Below, piece by piece: positions 41,762 through 50,273 of a DNA stretch of 64,000 bases (position 1 is the stretch's first letter; each line of letters opens with the position of its first letter). The stretch is from contig NZ_JBQHTM010000005.1 in assembly GCF_052065695.1 (NCBI RefSeq), positions 47,039 through 111,038 of the forward strand, in the 5' to 3' direction. The DNA comes from Intestinimonas sp052065695. Its GTDB lineage: Bacteria; Bacillota; Clostridia; Oscillospirales; Oscillospiraceae. Below the pieces are notes generated by a model. It worked only from the letters and a program-made list of their open reading frames with translations, made no database searches and was not told where the DNA came from. Made by a program: the position numbers and the translations under genes.

Positions 41762-42277
41762 ATGCTGATCCTGGTCTCCGGCGGCTCTGCCAGTGGAAAA
41801 TCCAAATATGCGGAGGACCTGGTGGTGCAGGCGCCGCCGGGGGAGCGGGTCTACGTGGCCACCATGCAGGTCTGGGATGAAGAGAGCCGCCGCCGGGTGG
41901 AGCGCCACCGGGCCATGCGGGCGGGGAAGGGCTTCCGCACCGAGGAGCGGTCCGTCCATCTCGACCACATGCCGGTGCCCGCCGGGGCGGTGGTGCTGCT
42001 GGAGGACCTCTCCAACCTGACTGCCAACGAGTGGTTCGGGCCGGAGGGGAGAGAAGGTGCCGAGGAGCGGGTCCTCGCCGGTGTCCGGAAGCTGAAGGCG
42101 GGGAGCGCCTGCACGGTGGTGGTCACCAATGAGCTCTTCTCCGACGGTATTCGCTACGATCAGGAGACGGCGGACTACCTCTCCGCCCTGGCCCGGCTCA
42201 ATGTGGCCGTGGCTGCGGAGGCCGACCGGGTCTATGAGGTGGTCTGCGGCATCCCGGTCTGCTGGAAGGGGGCGTAA
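41762..42277 (+). CDS. cobU: adenosylcobinamide kinase/guanylyltransferase
   Basis: A 171-residue CobU that phosphorylates adenosylcobinamide and attaches GMP. It has the P-loop VSGGSASGKSKYAEDL (about 5-20), the guanylylated-histidine region VERHRAMRAGKGFRTEE, and the C-terminal TNELFSDGIRYDQETADYL helix. The usual NEVG of the last segment is NELF here. GGGAGGACG precedes the ATG. A second, shorter CobU-like gene lies after cobS. Confidence 0.9.
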   Translation: MLILVSGGSASGKSKYAEDLVVQAPPGERVYVATMQVWDEESRRRVERHRAMRAGKGFRTEERSVHLDHMPVPAGAVVLLEDLSNLTANEWFGPEGREGAEERVLAGVRKLKAGSACTVVVTNELFSDGIRYDQETADYLSALARLNVAVAAEADRVYEVVCGIPVCWKGA

Positions 42278-42281
42278 AGAC

Positions 42282-43052
42282 ATGTTCCGTTCGCTGTGCA
42301 TCGCCGTGGCCATGTACTCTAAGCTCCCCGCCCCCAGGGTGGACTGGGACAAGAAGAGCCTCTCCTGGGCCATGTGCTTTTTCCCGGTGGTGGGGGTGGT
42401 CATTGCCCTGCTGCTGGGCCTCTGGCTCAACCTCTGCCACTGGCTGGACTTCGGGACCTTTCTACGCTCCGCCGTGGCCCTCCTCCTGCCCATCGCGGTG
42501 AGCGGGGCCATCCACCTGGACGGTTTCTGCGACACCTCCGATGCCCTGGGCTCCCACCAGAGCCGGGAGAAGAAGCTGGAGATTTTAAAGGACTCCCACA
42601 CCGGGGCCTTTGCCATCATCTGCTGCTGTCTCTACCTCATTTTCTTCTTTGCCGTCTGGTGCGAGGTGGAGCCGGAGGATGAAGCTTTGTGGGTTCTGGC
42701 CCTGGGACCCGTACTGTCCCGGAGCCTTTCGGGGCTGGCCGCCGTGAGCTGGCCCAACGCCCGGGGCAGTGGCCTCCTGGCCACCTTTATCCAGCCCATG
42801 GACGCCGTCAAGGCCCGGGTGGTGCTGCTGGTGTGGGTGGCGGTGAGTGCCGCTGCCATGATCGCCCTGGACCCGGCCACCGGCATTGCCGCCGTGGCGG
42901 GGGCCGGGCTCTCCTTCCTCTATTATTTCGTCATGTCCCGCCGGCAGTTCGGCGGCATTACCGGAGATCTGGCGGGCTTCTTCCTCCAGGTCTGTGAGTG
43001 CGCTATGGTCCTCGCAGTGGTCCTGGCGCAGCGTCTGGAGGCATTGTTATGA
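42282..43052 (+). CDS. cobS: adenosylcobinamide-GDP ribazoletransferase
   Basis: A 256-residue membrane enzyme with about six or seven hydrophobic segments that joins adenosylcobinamide-GDP to alpha-ribazole(-phosphate). The conserved acidic motif GAIHLDGFCDTSDALGSHQS, followed by EKKLEILKDSHTGAFA, binds metal and substrate. The ATG follows GGAAGGGGG by about ten bases. Its stop overlaps the small CobU-like gene (ATGA). Confidence 0.94.
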   Translation: MFRSLCIAVAMYSKLPAPRVDWDKKSLSWAMCFFPVVGVVIALLLGLWLNLCHWLDFGTFLRSAVALLLPIAVSGAIHLDGFCDTSDALGSHQSREKKLEILKDSHTGAFAIICCCLYLIFFFAVWCEVEPEDEALWVLALGPVLSRSLSGLAAVSWPNARGSGLLATFIQPMDAVKARVVLLVWVAVSAAAMIALDPATGIAAVAGAGLSFLYYFVMSRRQFGGITGDLAGFFLQVCECAMVLAVVLAQRLEALL

Positions 43053-43417
43053 TTCTGCTCATCGGCGGCACCGGCCAGGGAAAGCTGGCCTACGCGCTGA
43101 AAAAGACCGGCTTGGAGCCGGAGGCCGTGGCCCATGACCCGGCATCCGCCCGTACCAAACCTATCTTCGACGGCCTGGCTGCCTGGGTCCGTAGCCACCC
43201 CGATGAGGGGATCGGGGATCTGCTGGAGGTCAATCCCGGCGTGGTCATTCTCTGTGACGAGGTGGGCTGCGGTGTGGTGCCGGTGGACCCAGCGGAGCGG
43301 GCCTGGCGGGAGGAAGTGGGCCGCCTGTGCTGCGACCTGGCCCAAAAGGCGGAGCGGGTGGAGCGGATCTTCTGCGGTCTGGGCATGGTATTGAAGGGGG
43401 AAGGAACATGGAAGTGA
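43049..43417 (+). CDS. compact CobU-like protein (122 aa)
   Basis: A 122-residue protein with a P-loop-like start (LLIGGTGQGKLAYALKK) joined to a segment like the C-terminal third of CobU (ILCDEVGCGVVPVDPAERAW, then GRLCCDLAQKAERVERIFCG). The central region with the guanylylated histidine is missing, so it should not have the full CobU activity. It overlaps cobS and cobC, so it is part of the operon. It could be a partner of the 171-aa CobU or a specialised kinase. Confidence 0.75.
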   Translation: MILLIGGTGQGKLAYALKKTGLEPEAVAHDPASARTKPIFDGLAAWVRSHPDEGIGDLLEVNPGVVILCDEVGCGVVPVDPAERAWREEVGRLCCDLAQKAERVERIFCGLGMVLKGEGTWK

Positions 43418-43992
43418 TCCTGGTACGCCACGGCATCACAGAGGGGAACAAGGAAAAGCGCTTTGTGGGGCGGCTGGACGTGCCTCTGGCGCCGGAGGGG
43501 GAGGCCATGGCCAGGGAGACGGCCCCCCTCATGCCGGAGGTGGAGCACCTCTATGTGAGCCCCATGCTCCGCTGCCGACAGACGGCCGACCTGCTGTGGC
43601 CCGGCGTGCCCCGGACCATTGTTGAGGACCTGCGGGAGACGGATTTCGGCATTTTCGAGGGGAAAAACCATGCCGAGCTCCAGGACGACCCCGCCTACCA
43701 GCGGTGGCTTGCCGGCGAGATGGTGGTGGGAGAGCCGGCGGAGGACTGTGCCCGTCGGGGCGCCCGTGCCCTGGCCTTTGTGGGCAAGGACGCCGCTGAG
43801 CACGGCTATGAGCACGTGGGCGTGGTCTCCCACGGGGGGCTGCTGATGGGCATGCTCACCCTCTGCGGCCGCCCGGCCCGGAAGGGCTTTTACGACTGGT
43901 TCCCCCAGAACTGCGGCGGCTACCGGGGGGAGCTCACCCTGGACCCCTTGGAGTACCACGTCACCGGCACCGTGGGGAGGACCAAGGCATGA
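43408..43992 (+). CDS. cobC: alpha-ribazole phosphatase (histidine phosphatase family)
   Basis: A 194-residue histidine phosphatase. The catalytic LVRHGITEGN is at residues 5-14, the acid ETDFGIFEGK near 79-88, and the second histidine is in GVVSHGGLLMGML. In this setting it should remove the phosphate from alpha-ribazole-5'-phosphate or adenosylcobalamin-5'-phosphate. GGGGGAAGGAA precedes the ATG. It overlaps both neighbours by a few bases. Confidence 0.9.
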   Translation: MEVILVRHGITEGNKEKRFVGRLDVPLAPEGEAMARETAPLMPEVEHLYVSPMLRCRQTADLLWPGVPRTIVEDLRETDFGIFEGKNHAELQDDPAYQRWLAGEMVVGEPAEDCARRGARALAFVGKDAAEHGYEHVGVVSHGGLLMGMLTLCGRPARKGFYDWFPQNCGGYRGELTLDPLEYHVTGTVGRTKA

Positions 43993-44963
43993 CCCTTACC
44001 TTGCGGCTTTTCGCCCTGCTTTTGGGTTTTTGCCTGGATCTCCTCTTTGGTGACCCCCATTGGATGCCCCACCCGGTTCGGGCCATGGGTGCCCTTATCG
44101 CCGGACTGGAAAAGCCCCTGCGGGCAGTCTTTCCCAAGACCCCGAAGGGGGAGCTTATCGCCGGAGGATTTCTCGTGGTGCTGACGGCTGGCATCTCCAC
44201 AGGCGCGGCGGTGCTGCTGCTGTGGCTGTGTGCCCAGATTCACCCCTGGCTTGCCTTCGCTGCCGAGGCCTTGCTGTGCTACCAGCTCCTGGCGGCCCGG
44301 TCCCTGCGGGACGAGAGTGTGAAAGTCTACAAGGCCCTCCGGGACGGTACCCTGGACGACGCCCGGAAAGCGGTGTCCATGATCGTGGGCCGGGATACCG
44401 ACCGGCTGGACGAGACTGGAGTGGCCAAGGCGGCGGTGGAGACGGTGGCGGAGAACGCCTCCGACGGCGTCATCGCGCCCCTCCTGTTCCTGGCCATTGG
44501 CGGCGCCCCTCTGGGGGTGCTCTATAAGTCCATCAACACCATGGACTCCATGGTGGGATACAAAAACGATCAATACCTGTACTTCGGTCGGGCGGCGGCC
44601 AAGCTGGACGACCTGGTGAACTTCATCCCCGCCCGTCTGGCGGGCATCCTGCTGTGTCTGGCGGCCAGGCCCGCCGGCTTTGACGGAAAGAACGCCTGGC
44701 GGATCTTCTGGAGGGACCGGAAGAACCACAAGAGCCCCAACTCCGCCCACACTGAGGCGGCGGCGGCGGGGGCCCTGGACGTGCAGCTGGCGGGGAGCAA
44801 CTACTACTTCGGCAAGCTGGTGGTCAAGCCCACCATCGGCGACCCGCTGCGGCCGGTGGAGCCGGCGGACATTCTGCGCTGCAACCGGCTCATGTACGCC
44901 GGGACCTTTCTGGCCATGGTGCTCTGCTGCGGCCTGCCCCTGGTGCTGAGCCTGGCCCTGTGA
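43989..44963 (+). CDS. cbiB: adenosylcobinamide-phosphate synthase
   Basis: A 324-residue membrane protein with about five to eight hydrophobic segments. It attaches aminopropanol phosphate to adenosylcobyric acid. Conserved segments are DLLFGDPHWMPHPVRAMGAL, IVGRDTDRLDETGVAKAAVE, ETVAENASDGVIAPLLF, NTMDSMVGYKND and HKSPNSAHTEAAAAGAL. Its start overlaps the cobC stop (ATGA). The gene for its partner decarboxylase follows directly. Confidence 0.95.
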   Translation: MTLTLRLFALLLGFCLDLLFGDPHWMPHPVRAMGALIAGLEKPLRAVFPKTPKGELIAGGFLVVLTAGISTGAAVLLLWLCAQIHPWLAFAAEALLCYQLLAARSLRDESVKVYKALRDGTLDDARKAVSMIVGRDTDRLDETGVAKAAVETVAENASDGVIAPLLFLAIGGAPLGVLYKSINTMDSMVGYKNDQYLYFGRAAAKLDDLVNFIPARLAGILLCLAARPAGFDGKNAWRIFWRDRKNHKSPNSAHTEAAAAGALDVQLAGSNYYFGKLVVKPTIGDPLRPVEPADILRCNRLMYAGTFLAMVLCCGLPLVLSLAL

Positions 44964-44988
44964 CCCCTTGGAAAAGGAGGACGACCAT

Positions 44989-46047
44989 TTGAAGGAATAT
45001 ACCCATGGCGGCGACATTGTAGGCGCCCGCGCGGTGTGGCAGGGGGAGTTGCTGGACTTCTCCGCCAATTTAAACCCTCTGGGTATGCCGGAGTCGGTCC
45101 GGAAGGCGACGGAGGACGCAGTCCGGGAGGCCATCCACTACCCCGACCCCCTGTGCAGAGCACTCTGTGCCGCCATTGCCCGGCGGGACAACGTGGCGCC
45201 GGAGCAAGTACTCTGTGGAAACGGCGCCGCCGATCTGGTCTTCCGGCTGGCCTTCTCCCAGCGTCCCCGCCGGGTGCTGGTCACCGCCCCCACCTTTTCC
45301 GAGTATCAGGATGCTGTTCAGGCCGCCGGTGGGGAGGTAGTCTACCACCGCCTGACACCGGAGAACAACTTTGATCTCACCGGGGCGGTGCTGGACGACC
45401 TGAATGACGAGTTGGACATGGCCTTTTTCTGCACCCCAAACAACCCTACTGGCCGCCTCATCGACCGGGACCTGATGCTGCGTATCCTGGAGCGGTGTCG
45501 GGAGAAAAACATCCGGGTGGTGGTGGACGAGTGCTTCCTCTCTCTGTCTGACCCGGGCGAGCAGGTAAGTCTGGCGGGAGAGCTTGAAAATTTCCCTAAC
45601 CTGGTGCTACTTCGGGCCTTCACCAAGAGCTATGCCATGCCGGGACTGCGGCTGGGCTACTGCCTGAGCGCCGACGCCGCCCTGCTGGACGGGTTCTCTC
45701 GGTGCGCCCAGCCCTGGAGCGTATCCGGACCCGCCCAAGCTGCGGGCCTGGCCGCCCTGGCCGAGCCGGAGTACCCCGCCCGTGCCCGGCAGCTCATCGC
45801 CGTGGAGCGGGCCTGGCTCACCGACGCCCTCCGGGAGCTGGGATTCCAGGTTTTTCCCAGTCAGGTCAATTATATTCTCTTACGTGTGCCCGGGGTGGAC
45901 GATCTGAAGGAGCGGCTGCTGGCCCACGGCGTGCTCATCCGCTCCTGCGCCAACTACGTGGGTCTGGAAAGCGATTATTACCGGGTAGCGGTGCGGCCCC
46001 ACCGGGAGAACGAAGGGCTCATCGGAGCCATGAAGGAGGTGCTGTAA
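44989..46047 (+). CDS. cobD: threonine-phosphate decarboxylase
   Basis: A 352-residue PLP enzyme related to HisC that makes (R)-1-aminopropan-2-ol phosphate for CbiB. It has the N-terminal HGGDI segment, FSANLNPLGMPESV, CTPNNPTGRLIDR, VVDECFLSLSD and the PLP-lysine AFTKSYAMPGLRLGYCLS. The start is TTG 44989, eight bases after AAAGGAGG; an earlier TTG at 44968 lies before that site. Its stop abuts cbiP. Confidence 0.92.
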   Translation: MKEYTHGGDIVGARAVWQGELLDFSANLNPLGMPESVRKATEDAVREAIHYPDPLCRALCAAIARRDNVAPEQVLCGNGAADLVFRLAFSQRPRRVLVTAPTFSEYQDAVQAAGGEVVYHRLTPENNFDLTGAVLDDLNDELDMAFFCTPNNPTGRLIDRDLMLRILERCREKNIRVVVDECFLSLSDPGEQVSLAGELENFPNLVLLRAFTKSYAMPGLRLGYCLSADAALLDGFSRCAQPWSVSGPAQAAGLAALAEPEYPARARQLIAVERAWLTDALRELGFQVFPSQVNYILLRVPGVDDLKERLLAHGVLIRSCANYVGLESDYYRVAVRPHRENEGLIGAMKEVL

Positions 46048-47550
46048 ATGGCCAAGACCATCATGATCCAGGGCACCGCCTCCAACGCGGGCAAGAGCCT
46101 GCTGGCGGCGGGGCTGTGCCGGGTGTTCCGGCAGGATGGGCTGAAGGTGGCCCCCTTCAAGTCCCAGAATATGGCCCTCAACTCCTTTATCACCGCCGAC
46201 GGCTTTGAGATGGGCCGGGCCCAGGTGGTCCAGGCCTACTGCGCCGGGGTAGCCCCTGATGTGCGGATGAACCCCATCCTTTTAAAGCCCACAAACGACA
46301 CCGGGAGCCAGGTCATCGTCAACGGCGTCCCCCGGGGCACCATGGGGGCGGTGGACTACTTCCGCTACAAAAAGGCCCTCATCCCCGATATCATGGAGGC
46401 CTTCCACGGCCTTTCCGCCGAGTATGACGTCATCGTCATCGAGGGGGCGGGAAGCCCGGCGGAGATCAACCTGAAGCAGGACGACTTCGTCAACATGGGC
46501 ATGGCCAAGCTGGCCAATGCTCCGGTGCTGCTGGCGGGGGATATTGACCGTGGGGGCGTCTTTGCCTCCCTCTATGGTACGGTAAAGCTGCTGGAGCCCG
46601 ACGAGCAGGCCCGGATCAAGGGCCTCATCATCAACAAGTTCCGGGGGGACGTGGAGATCCTCCGCCCCGGACTCACCACCCTGGAGGAGCTCACCGGCAA
46701 GCCGGTGCTGGGCGTGGTGCCCATGCTGGACGTGGACATCGACGACGAGGACTCCCTCTCCTCCAAGCTCACCGGCGGGGAGCGGGTGGGGCGGTTGGAC
46801 ATCGCCGTCATCCGCCTGCCCCGACTCTCCAACTTCACCGACTTCAACCCCCTGGAGCGGATGGAGGGGGTGACGGTGCGGTACGTCTCCAACCCCGGCG
46901 AGCTGGGCCGCCCCGATCTCATCATCCTCCCCGGCACCAAGAGCACCATGGACGACCTGAAGTGGATGCGCCAGAACGGCCTGGAGGCCCTGGTGCTCAA
47001 GCACGCCGCCCGGGGCGGCGCGGTAGTGGGTATCTGCGGCGGCTACCAGATGCTGGGTCGGGTCCTCTCCGACCCTGACGGGGTGGAGAGCGGCGGCACC
47101 ATGGCGGGTATGGGATTGTTGCCCACTGAGACCGTCTTCCTGGGGGAGAAGACCCGCACCCGGGTCAGCGGCGCCTTCCGCCGGGGCCAGGGCCTCTTCG
47201 CGGGCCTGGACGGGGTGCCCTTCCACGGCTACGAGATCCACATGGGGGAGACCACCTACCTGGAGGAGGCCGCCCCCCTCTCCCGGCTCACCTGCCTGGA
47301 CGGAGTGGAGAAGCCGGACGGCGCCGCCCGGGGAAACGTGTGGGGCAGCTACGTCCACGGCATCTTTGACTCCGGGGCTTTTGCCCAGGAGCTGGTCAAC
47401 GCCCTGCTGTCGGCCAAGGGGCTCTCCCCCGACGCCGCGGCGGTGGACTGGGAGACCTATCAGGAAGAGCAGTACGACAAGCTGGCGGCGGGTGTCCGGG
47501 CCAGTCTGGACATGGACCGGGTCTACCGGATTCTGAATGGCGAGGAATGA
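46048..47550 (+). CDS. cbiP: cobyric acid synthase
   Basis: A 500-residue glutamine-dependent amidotransferase that adds the b, d, e and g amides. N-terminal QGTASNAGKSLLAAGLCRVF and PFKSQNMALNSF belong to the ATP-binding domain; VVIEGAGSPAEINL is also conserved. The glutaminase domain has the nucleophile VVGICGGYQMLG and a catalytic histidine in GSYVHGIFD. It follows cobD with no gap. Confidence 0.96.
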   Translation: MAKTIMIQGTASNAGKSLLAAGLCRVFRQDGLKVAPFKSQNMALNSFITADGFEMGRAQVVQAYCAGVAPDVRMNPILLKPTNDTGSQVIVNGVPRGTMGAVDYFRYKKALIPDIMEAFHGLSAEYDVIVIEGAGSPAEINLKQDDFVNMGMAKLANAPVLLAGDIDRGGVFASLYGTVKLLEPDEQARIKGLIINKFRGDVEILRPGLTTLEELTGKPVLGVVPMLDVDIDDEDSLSSKLTGGERVGRLDIAVIRLPRLSNFTDFNPLERMEGVTVRYVSNPGELGRPDLIILPGTKSTMDDLKWMRQNGLEALVLKHAARGGAVVGICGGYQMLGRVLSDPDGVESGGTMAGMGLLPTETVFLGEKTRTRVSGAFRRGQGLFAGLDGVPFHGYEIHMGETTYLEEAAPLSRLTCLDGVEKPDGAARGNVWGSYVHGIFDSGAFAQELVNALLSAKGLSPDAAAVDWETYQEEQYDKLAAGVRASLDMDRVYRILNGEE

Positions 47551-47554
47551 GCAT

Positions 47555-48199
47555 ATGAAAGTAGAATTGCAGCGGGTGGCCCCGGCGGAGATCGAGGCCC
47601 GGAGCATGGAGATCATCCAATCGGAGCTGGGAGAACGGACCTTCCCGGCGGAGGTACTGCCGGTAGTGAAGCGGGTCATCCACACCACGGCGGACTTCGA
47701 CTATGCTGACAATCTGGTCTTTTCCCCCGGCGCGGTGGAGCAGGGCATCGCCGCCATCAAGGGCGGCTGCACCATCGTCACCGATACCCAGATGGCCCGG
47801 TCGGGCATCAACAAGCGGGTGCTGGAAAAGTTCGGCGGGGAGGCGGTGTGTTTCATGTCCGACCCCGACGTGGCCGCCGAGGCCAAGGAGCGGGGGGTCA
47901 CCCGTGCGGTGGTCTCCATGGAGCGGGCCGCCAAACTGGACCGCACCTTGATCCTGGCCCTGGGCAACGCCCCCACCGCCCTGGTCCGGGCCTGTGAGCT
48001 GCTGGAGGAGGGGGCTATGAAGCCTGCCCTCATCATCGGCGCTCCGGTGGGCTTTGTGAATGTGGTGGAGAGCAAGGAGCTCCTCCTCACCGAGGATGTG
48101 CCCTATATCGTGGCCCGTGGGCGGAAGGGCGGCAGCAACGTGGCCGCCGCCATCTGCAACGCCATGCTGTACCTGGCCTCCGGCAACGCCCGGGAGTGA
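47555..48199 (+). CDS. cbiC: cobalt-precorrin-8 methylmutase
   Basis: A 214-residue CbiC that moves the C11 methyl to C12, giving cobyrinic acid. The catalytic-histidine segment VKRVIHTTADFDYADNLVFS, TDTQMARSGINKR and ALGNAPTALVRACEL are diagnostic. The ATG at 47555 is preferred to one at 47537, which lacks a ribosome site and lies inside cbiP. A GAGG site is about ten bases upstream. Confidence 0.95.
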   Translation: MKVELQRVAPAEIEARSMEIIQSELGERTFPAEVLPVVKRVIHTTADFDYADNLVFSPGAVEQGIAAIKGGCTIVTDTQMARSGINKRVLEKFGGEAVCFMSDPDVAAEAKERGVTRAVVSMERAAKLDRTLILALGNAPTALVRACELLEEGAMKPALIIGAPVGFVNVVESKELLLTEDVPYIVARGRKGGSNVAAAICNAMLYLASGNARE

Positions 48200-48219
48200 C
48201 CGGGGGAGGGGAGACCACA

Positions 48220-49008
48220 ATGACAGAGAAAGCGGTTTTGGTGGTGTCCTTCGGCACCACCCACCTGGATACCCTGGAAAAGACCATCCAGGCCATTGAG
48301 TGGGACATCGCCGGGCGGATGCCCGGCCGGGTCCAGCGCCGGGCCTTCACCAGCGGCATGATCCTGCGCCGCCTGGCCGACCGGGAGGGGTTATGCATCG
48401 ACGACGTGCCCCACGCCCTGGAGCGGCTGGCGGGGGAGGGTTTTGCCGACGTGGTGCTCCAGCCCACCCACATCATGAACGGGGACGAGTTCGACAAGCT
48501 GTGCGCCCAGGCCGAGCCCTTCCGGGCGAAATTTGCCCGCATGTCCTTCGGCCGGCCCCTCCTCACCACGCTGGAGGACTACCGGGACCTGGCCGCCGCC
48601 CTGACGGAGCTTCTGCCGGAGGCGGAGGCGGACACCGCCCACGTCTTCATGGGCCATGGCACCGAGCACTATGCCAACGCCGCCTACTGCCAGCTGGAGT
48701 ACATGCTCCACGACGGCGGGCGGACCGACGCGGTGCTGGGCACCGTGGAGGGCTATCCCGGCCTGGAGGAGGTCTTCCGGCGGCTGGGTGAGCGGGAAAC
48801 CGTGAAGAAGGTGGTCCTCCACCCCCTGATGGTGGTGGCGGGGGACCACGCCAAGAACGACCTGGCCGGCGACGAGCCGGAGAGCTGGAAGAGCCAGCTG
48901 ACGGAGCGGGGCTACCAGGTGTCCTGCGAGCTGAAGGGCCTGGGGGAGTATCCCCAGATCCGCGCCCTCTTCGTCCGACACGCCCTGGAGGCGGCAGAGG
49001 ACCGTTGA
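48220..49008 (+). CDS. cbiK: sirohydrochlorin cobaltochelatase
   Basis: A 262-residue anaerobic chelatase that inserts Co2+ into sirohydrochlorin, the first committed step of this pathway. It has VVSFGTTHLDTLEKTIQAIE near the start and the two histidine regions QPTHIMNGDEFDKL and MGHGTEHYANAAYCQLEY. HPLMVVAGDHAKNDLAGDE is also characteristic. No signal peptide, so it acts in the cytoplasm. GGGGAGGGGAG precedes the ATG. The cbiM riboswitch begins just downstream. Confidence 0.95.
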   Translation: MTEKAVLVVSFGTTHLDTLEKTIQAIEWDIAGRMPGRVQRRAFTSGMILRRLADREGLCIDDVPHALERLAGEGFADVVLQPTHIMNGDEFDKLCAQAEPFRAKFARMSFGRPLLTTLEDYRDLAAALTELLPEAEADTAHVFMGHGTEHYANAAYCQLEYMLHDGGRTDAVLGTVEGYPGLEEVFRRLGERETVKKVVLHPLMVVAGDHAKNDLAGDEPESWKSQLTERGYQVSCELKGLGEYPQIRALFVRHALEAAEDR

Positions 49009-49034
49009 GTCCGGGCACAGGCCCGTTCTCATAG

Positions 49035-49206
49035 TTCCGTACAGGGTGTCCCACGGGACCTAACAGGGAAGCTGGGTGAAAATCCCGCGCAGTCCCGCTG
49101 CCGTGAGAGGGGAGCCGCCCCGCAGATTTGCCACTGGGCCGGAGAAAGGAGGTCCGGGAAGGCGCGGGGACGGCGGTGAGCCTTGAGCCGGAAGACCTGC
49201 CCTGAC
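49035..49206 (+). ncRNA. cobalamin riboswitch upstream of cbiM
   Basis: Elements in order: AACAGGGAAGCTGGGTGAAA, ATCCCGCGCAGTCCCGCTGC with CGTGAGAGGGGAGCC, then GCCACTGGGCC, GAAGG, and the B12 box TGAGCCGGAAGACCTGCCCT near 49185-49203. No strong terminator is seen before cbiM; a small hairpin (CCTGcgagagaCAGG) sits beside the AAAAAGGAG ribosome site, so control may be on translation. Confidence 0.92.
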
Positions 49207-49246
49207 GTATCCATCCTGCGAGAGACAGGAAAAAGGAGAGATCCCG

Positions 49247-49963
49247 ATGAAGCAACGCAACTACACCAACGTGAGGCTCCTGGCGGCCATGGTGGCCGTG
49301 CTGGGCCTCAGCACCCTCAGCGCCTCGGCCATGCACATCGCAGAAGGCTACCTGCCCAAGACCTGGGCCTTTGGCTGGATGGCCGTCTGCGTCCCCTTCG
49401 TGGTGGCCGGTTTTCTGTCCATCCGGAAGAAGGTGGAGCGCAGCCCCAAGGCCAAGGTCCTGCTGGCCATGTGCGGCGCCTTCGCCTTTGTCCTCTCGGC
49501 CCTGAAGATCCCCTCGGTCACCGGCTCCTGCTCCCACCCCACCGGCGTGGGCCTGGGTGCCATCCTCTTTGGGCCCACCGCCACCACCATTCTGGGTCTC
49601 ATCGTGCTGCTGTTCCAGGCCCTGCTCCTGGCCCACGGCGGTCTCACCACCCTGGGCGCCAACGTCTTCTCCATGGCCATCGTGGGGCCCATCGTGTCCT
49701 GGGCGGTCTATCAGGTCCTGAAGAAGGCGGGGGCCAAGCCGGCGGTGGCCGTGTTCTGCGCCGCCGCCCTGGGCGACCTGCTGACCTATGTGACCACCTC
49801 CTTCCAGCTGGGCGTGGTCTACGGGAACATCGCGGAGTATCTCACCATCTTCGCTGTGACCCAGATCCCTCTGGCCATCGCCGAGGGCCTCCTCACCGTG
49901 GTGGTCTTCAACGTGCTGGAGAAGTATTCCGCCGCCGAGCTCCATGAGCTCGCCGTGCTGTAA
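49247..49963 (+). CDS. cbiM: cobalt ECF transporter component CbiM
   Basis: A 238-residue membrane S-component for cobalt uptake. It has a cleavable N-terminal signal (RLLAAMVAVLGLSTLSASA) followed by MHIAEGYLPKTWAFGW, whose first Met-His forms the metal site after cleavage. KIPSVTGSCSHPTGVGLGAI is also diagnostic. About six further hydrophobic segments. It opens the cbiMNQO group after its own riboswitch. Confidence 0.96.
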   Translation: MKQRNYTNVRLLAAMVAVLGLSTLSASAMHIAEGYLPKTWAFGWMAVCVPFVVAGFLSIRKKVERSPKAKVLLAMCGAFAFVLSALKIPSVTGSCSHPTGVGLGAILFGPTATTILGLIVLLFQALLLAHGGLTTLGANVFSMAIVGPIVSWAVYQVLKKAGAKPAVAVFCAAALGDLLTYVTTSFQLGVVYGNIAEYLTIFAVTQIPLAIAEGLLTVVVFNVLEKYSAAELHELAVL

Positions 49964-49977
49964 GGAGGGGAAACAAC

Positions 49978-50271
49978 ATGAAGGTATGGCAGAAAAACCT
50001 GATCCTCATCGGCCTTGTGATCGTGCTGGCGGCCTTCCCGCTGTGGTACTGCCGGGGTGCCGAGTTCGGCGGCGCCGACGGCATGGCGGGGGAGCTCATC
50101 GAGGAGACCAACCCCGACTATGAGCCCTGGTTCCAGCCCATCTTCGAGCCGGCCAGCGGCGAGGTGGAGTCCCTGCTCTTCGCCCTCCAGGCCGCCATCG
50201 GCTCGGGCATCGTCTGCTTTGTGCTGGGCCGGGTGACCGCCAAAAAGCCGGAGGATAAAAAGAAGGTGTGA
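49978..50271 (+). CDS. cbiN: cobalt transporter component CbiN
   Basis: A 97-residue protein with two membrane segments (about residues 7-24 and 68-88) and an outer loop with ETNPDYEPWFQPIFEPASGE, as in CbiN. It helps load cobalt onto CbiM. GGAGGGGAA lies before the ATG. It sits between cbiM and cbiQ. Confidence 0.94.
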   Translation: MKVWQKNLILIGLVIVLAAFPLWYCRGAEFGGADGMAGELIEETNPDYEPWFQPIFEPASGEVESLLFALQAAIGSGIVCFVLGRVTAKKPEDKKKV

Positions 50272-50273
50272 CC

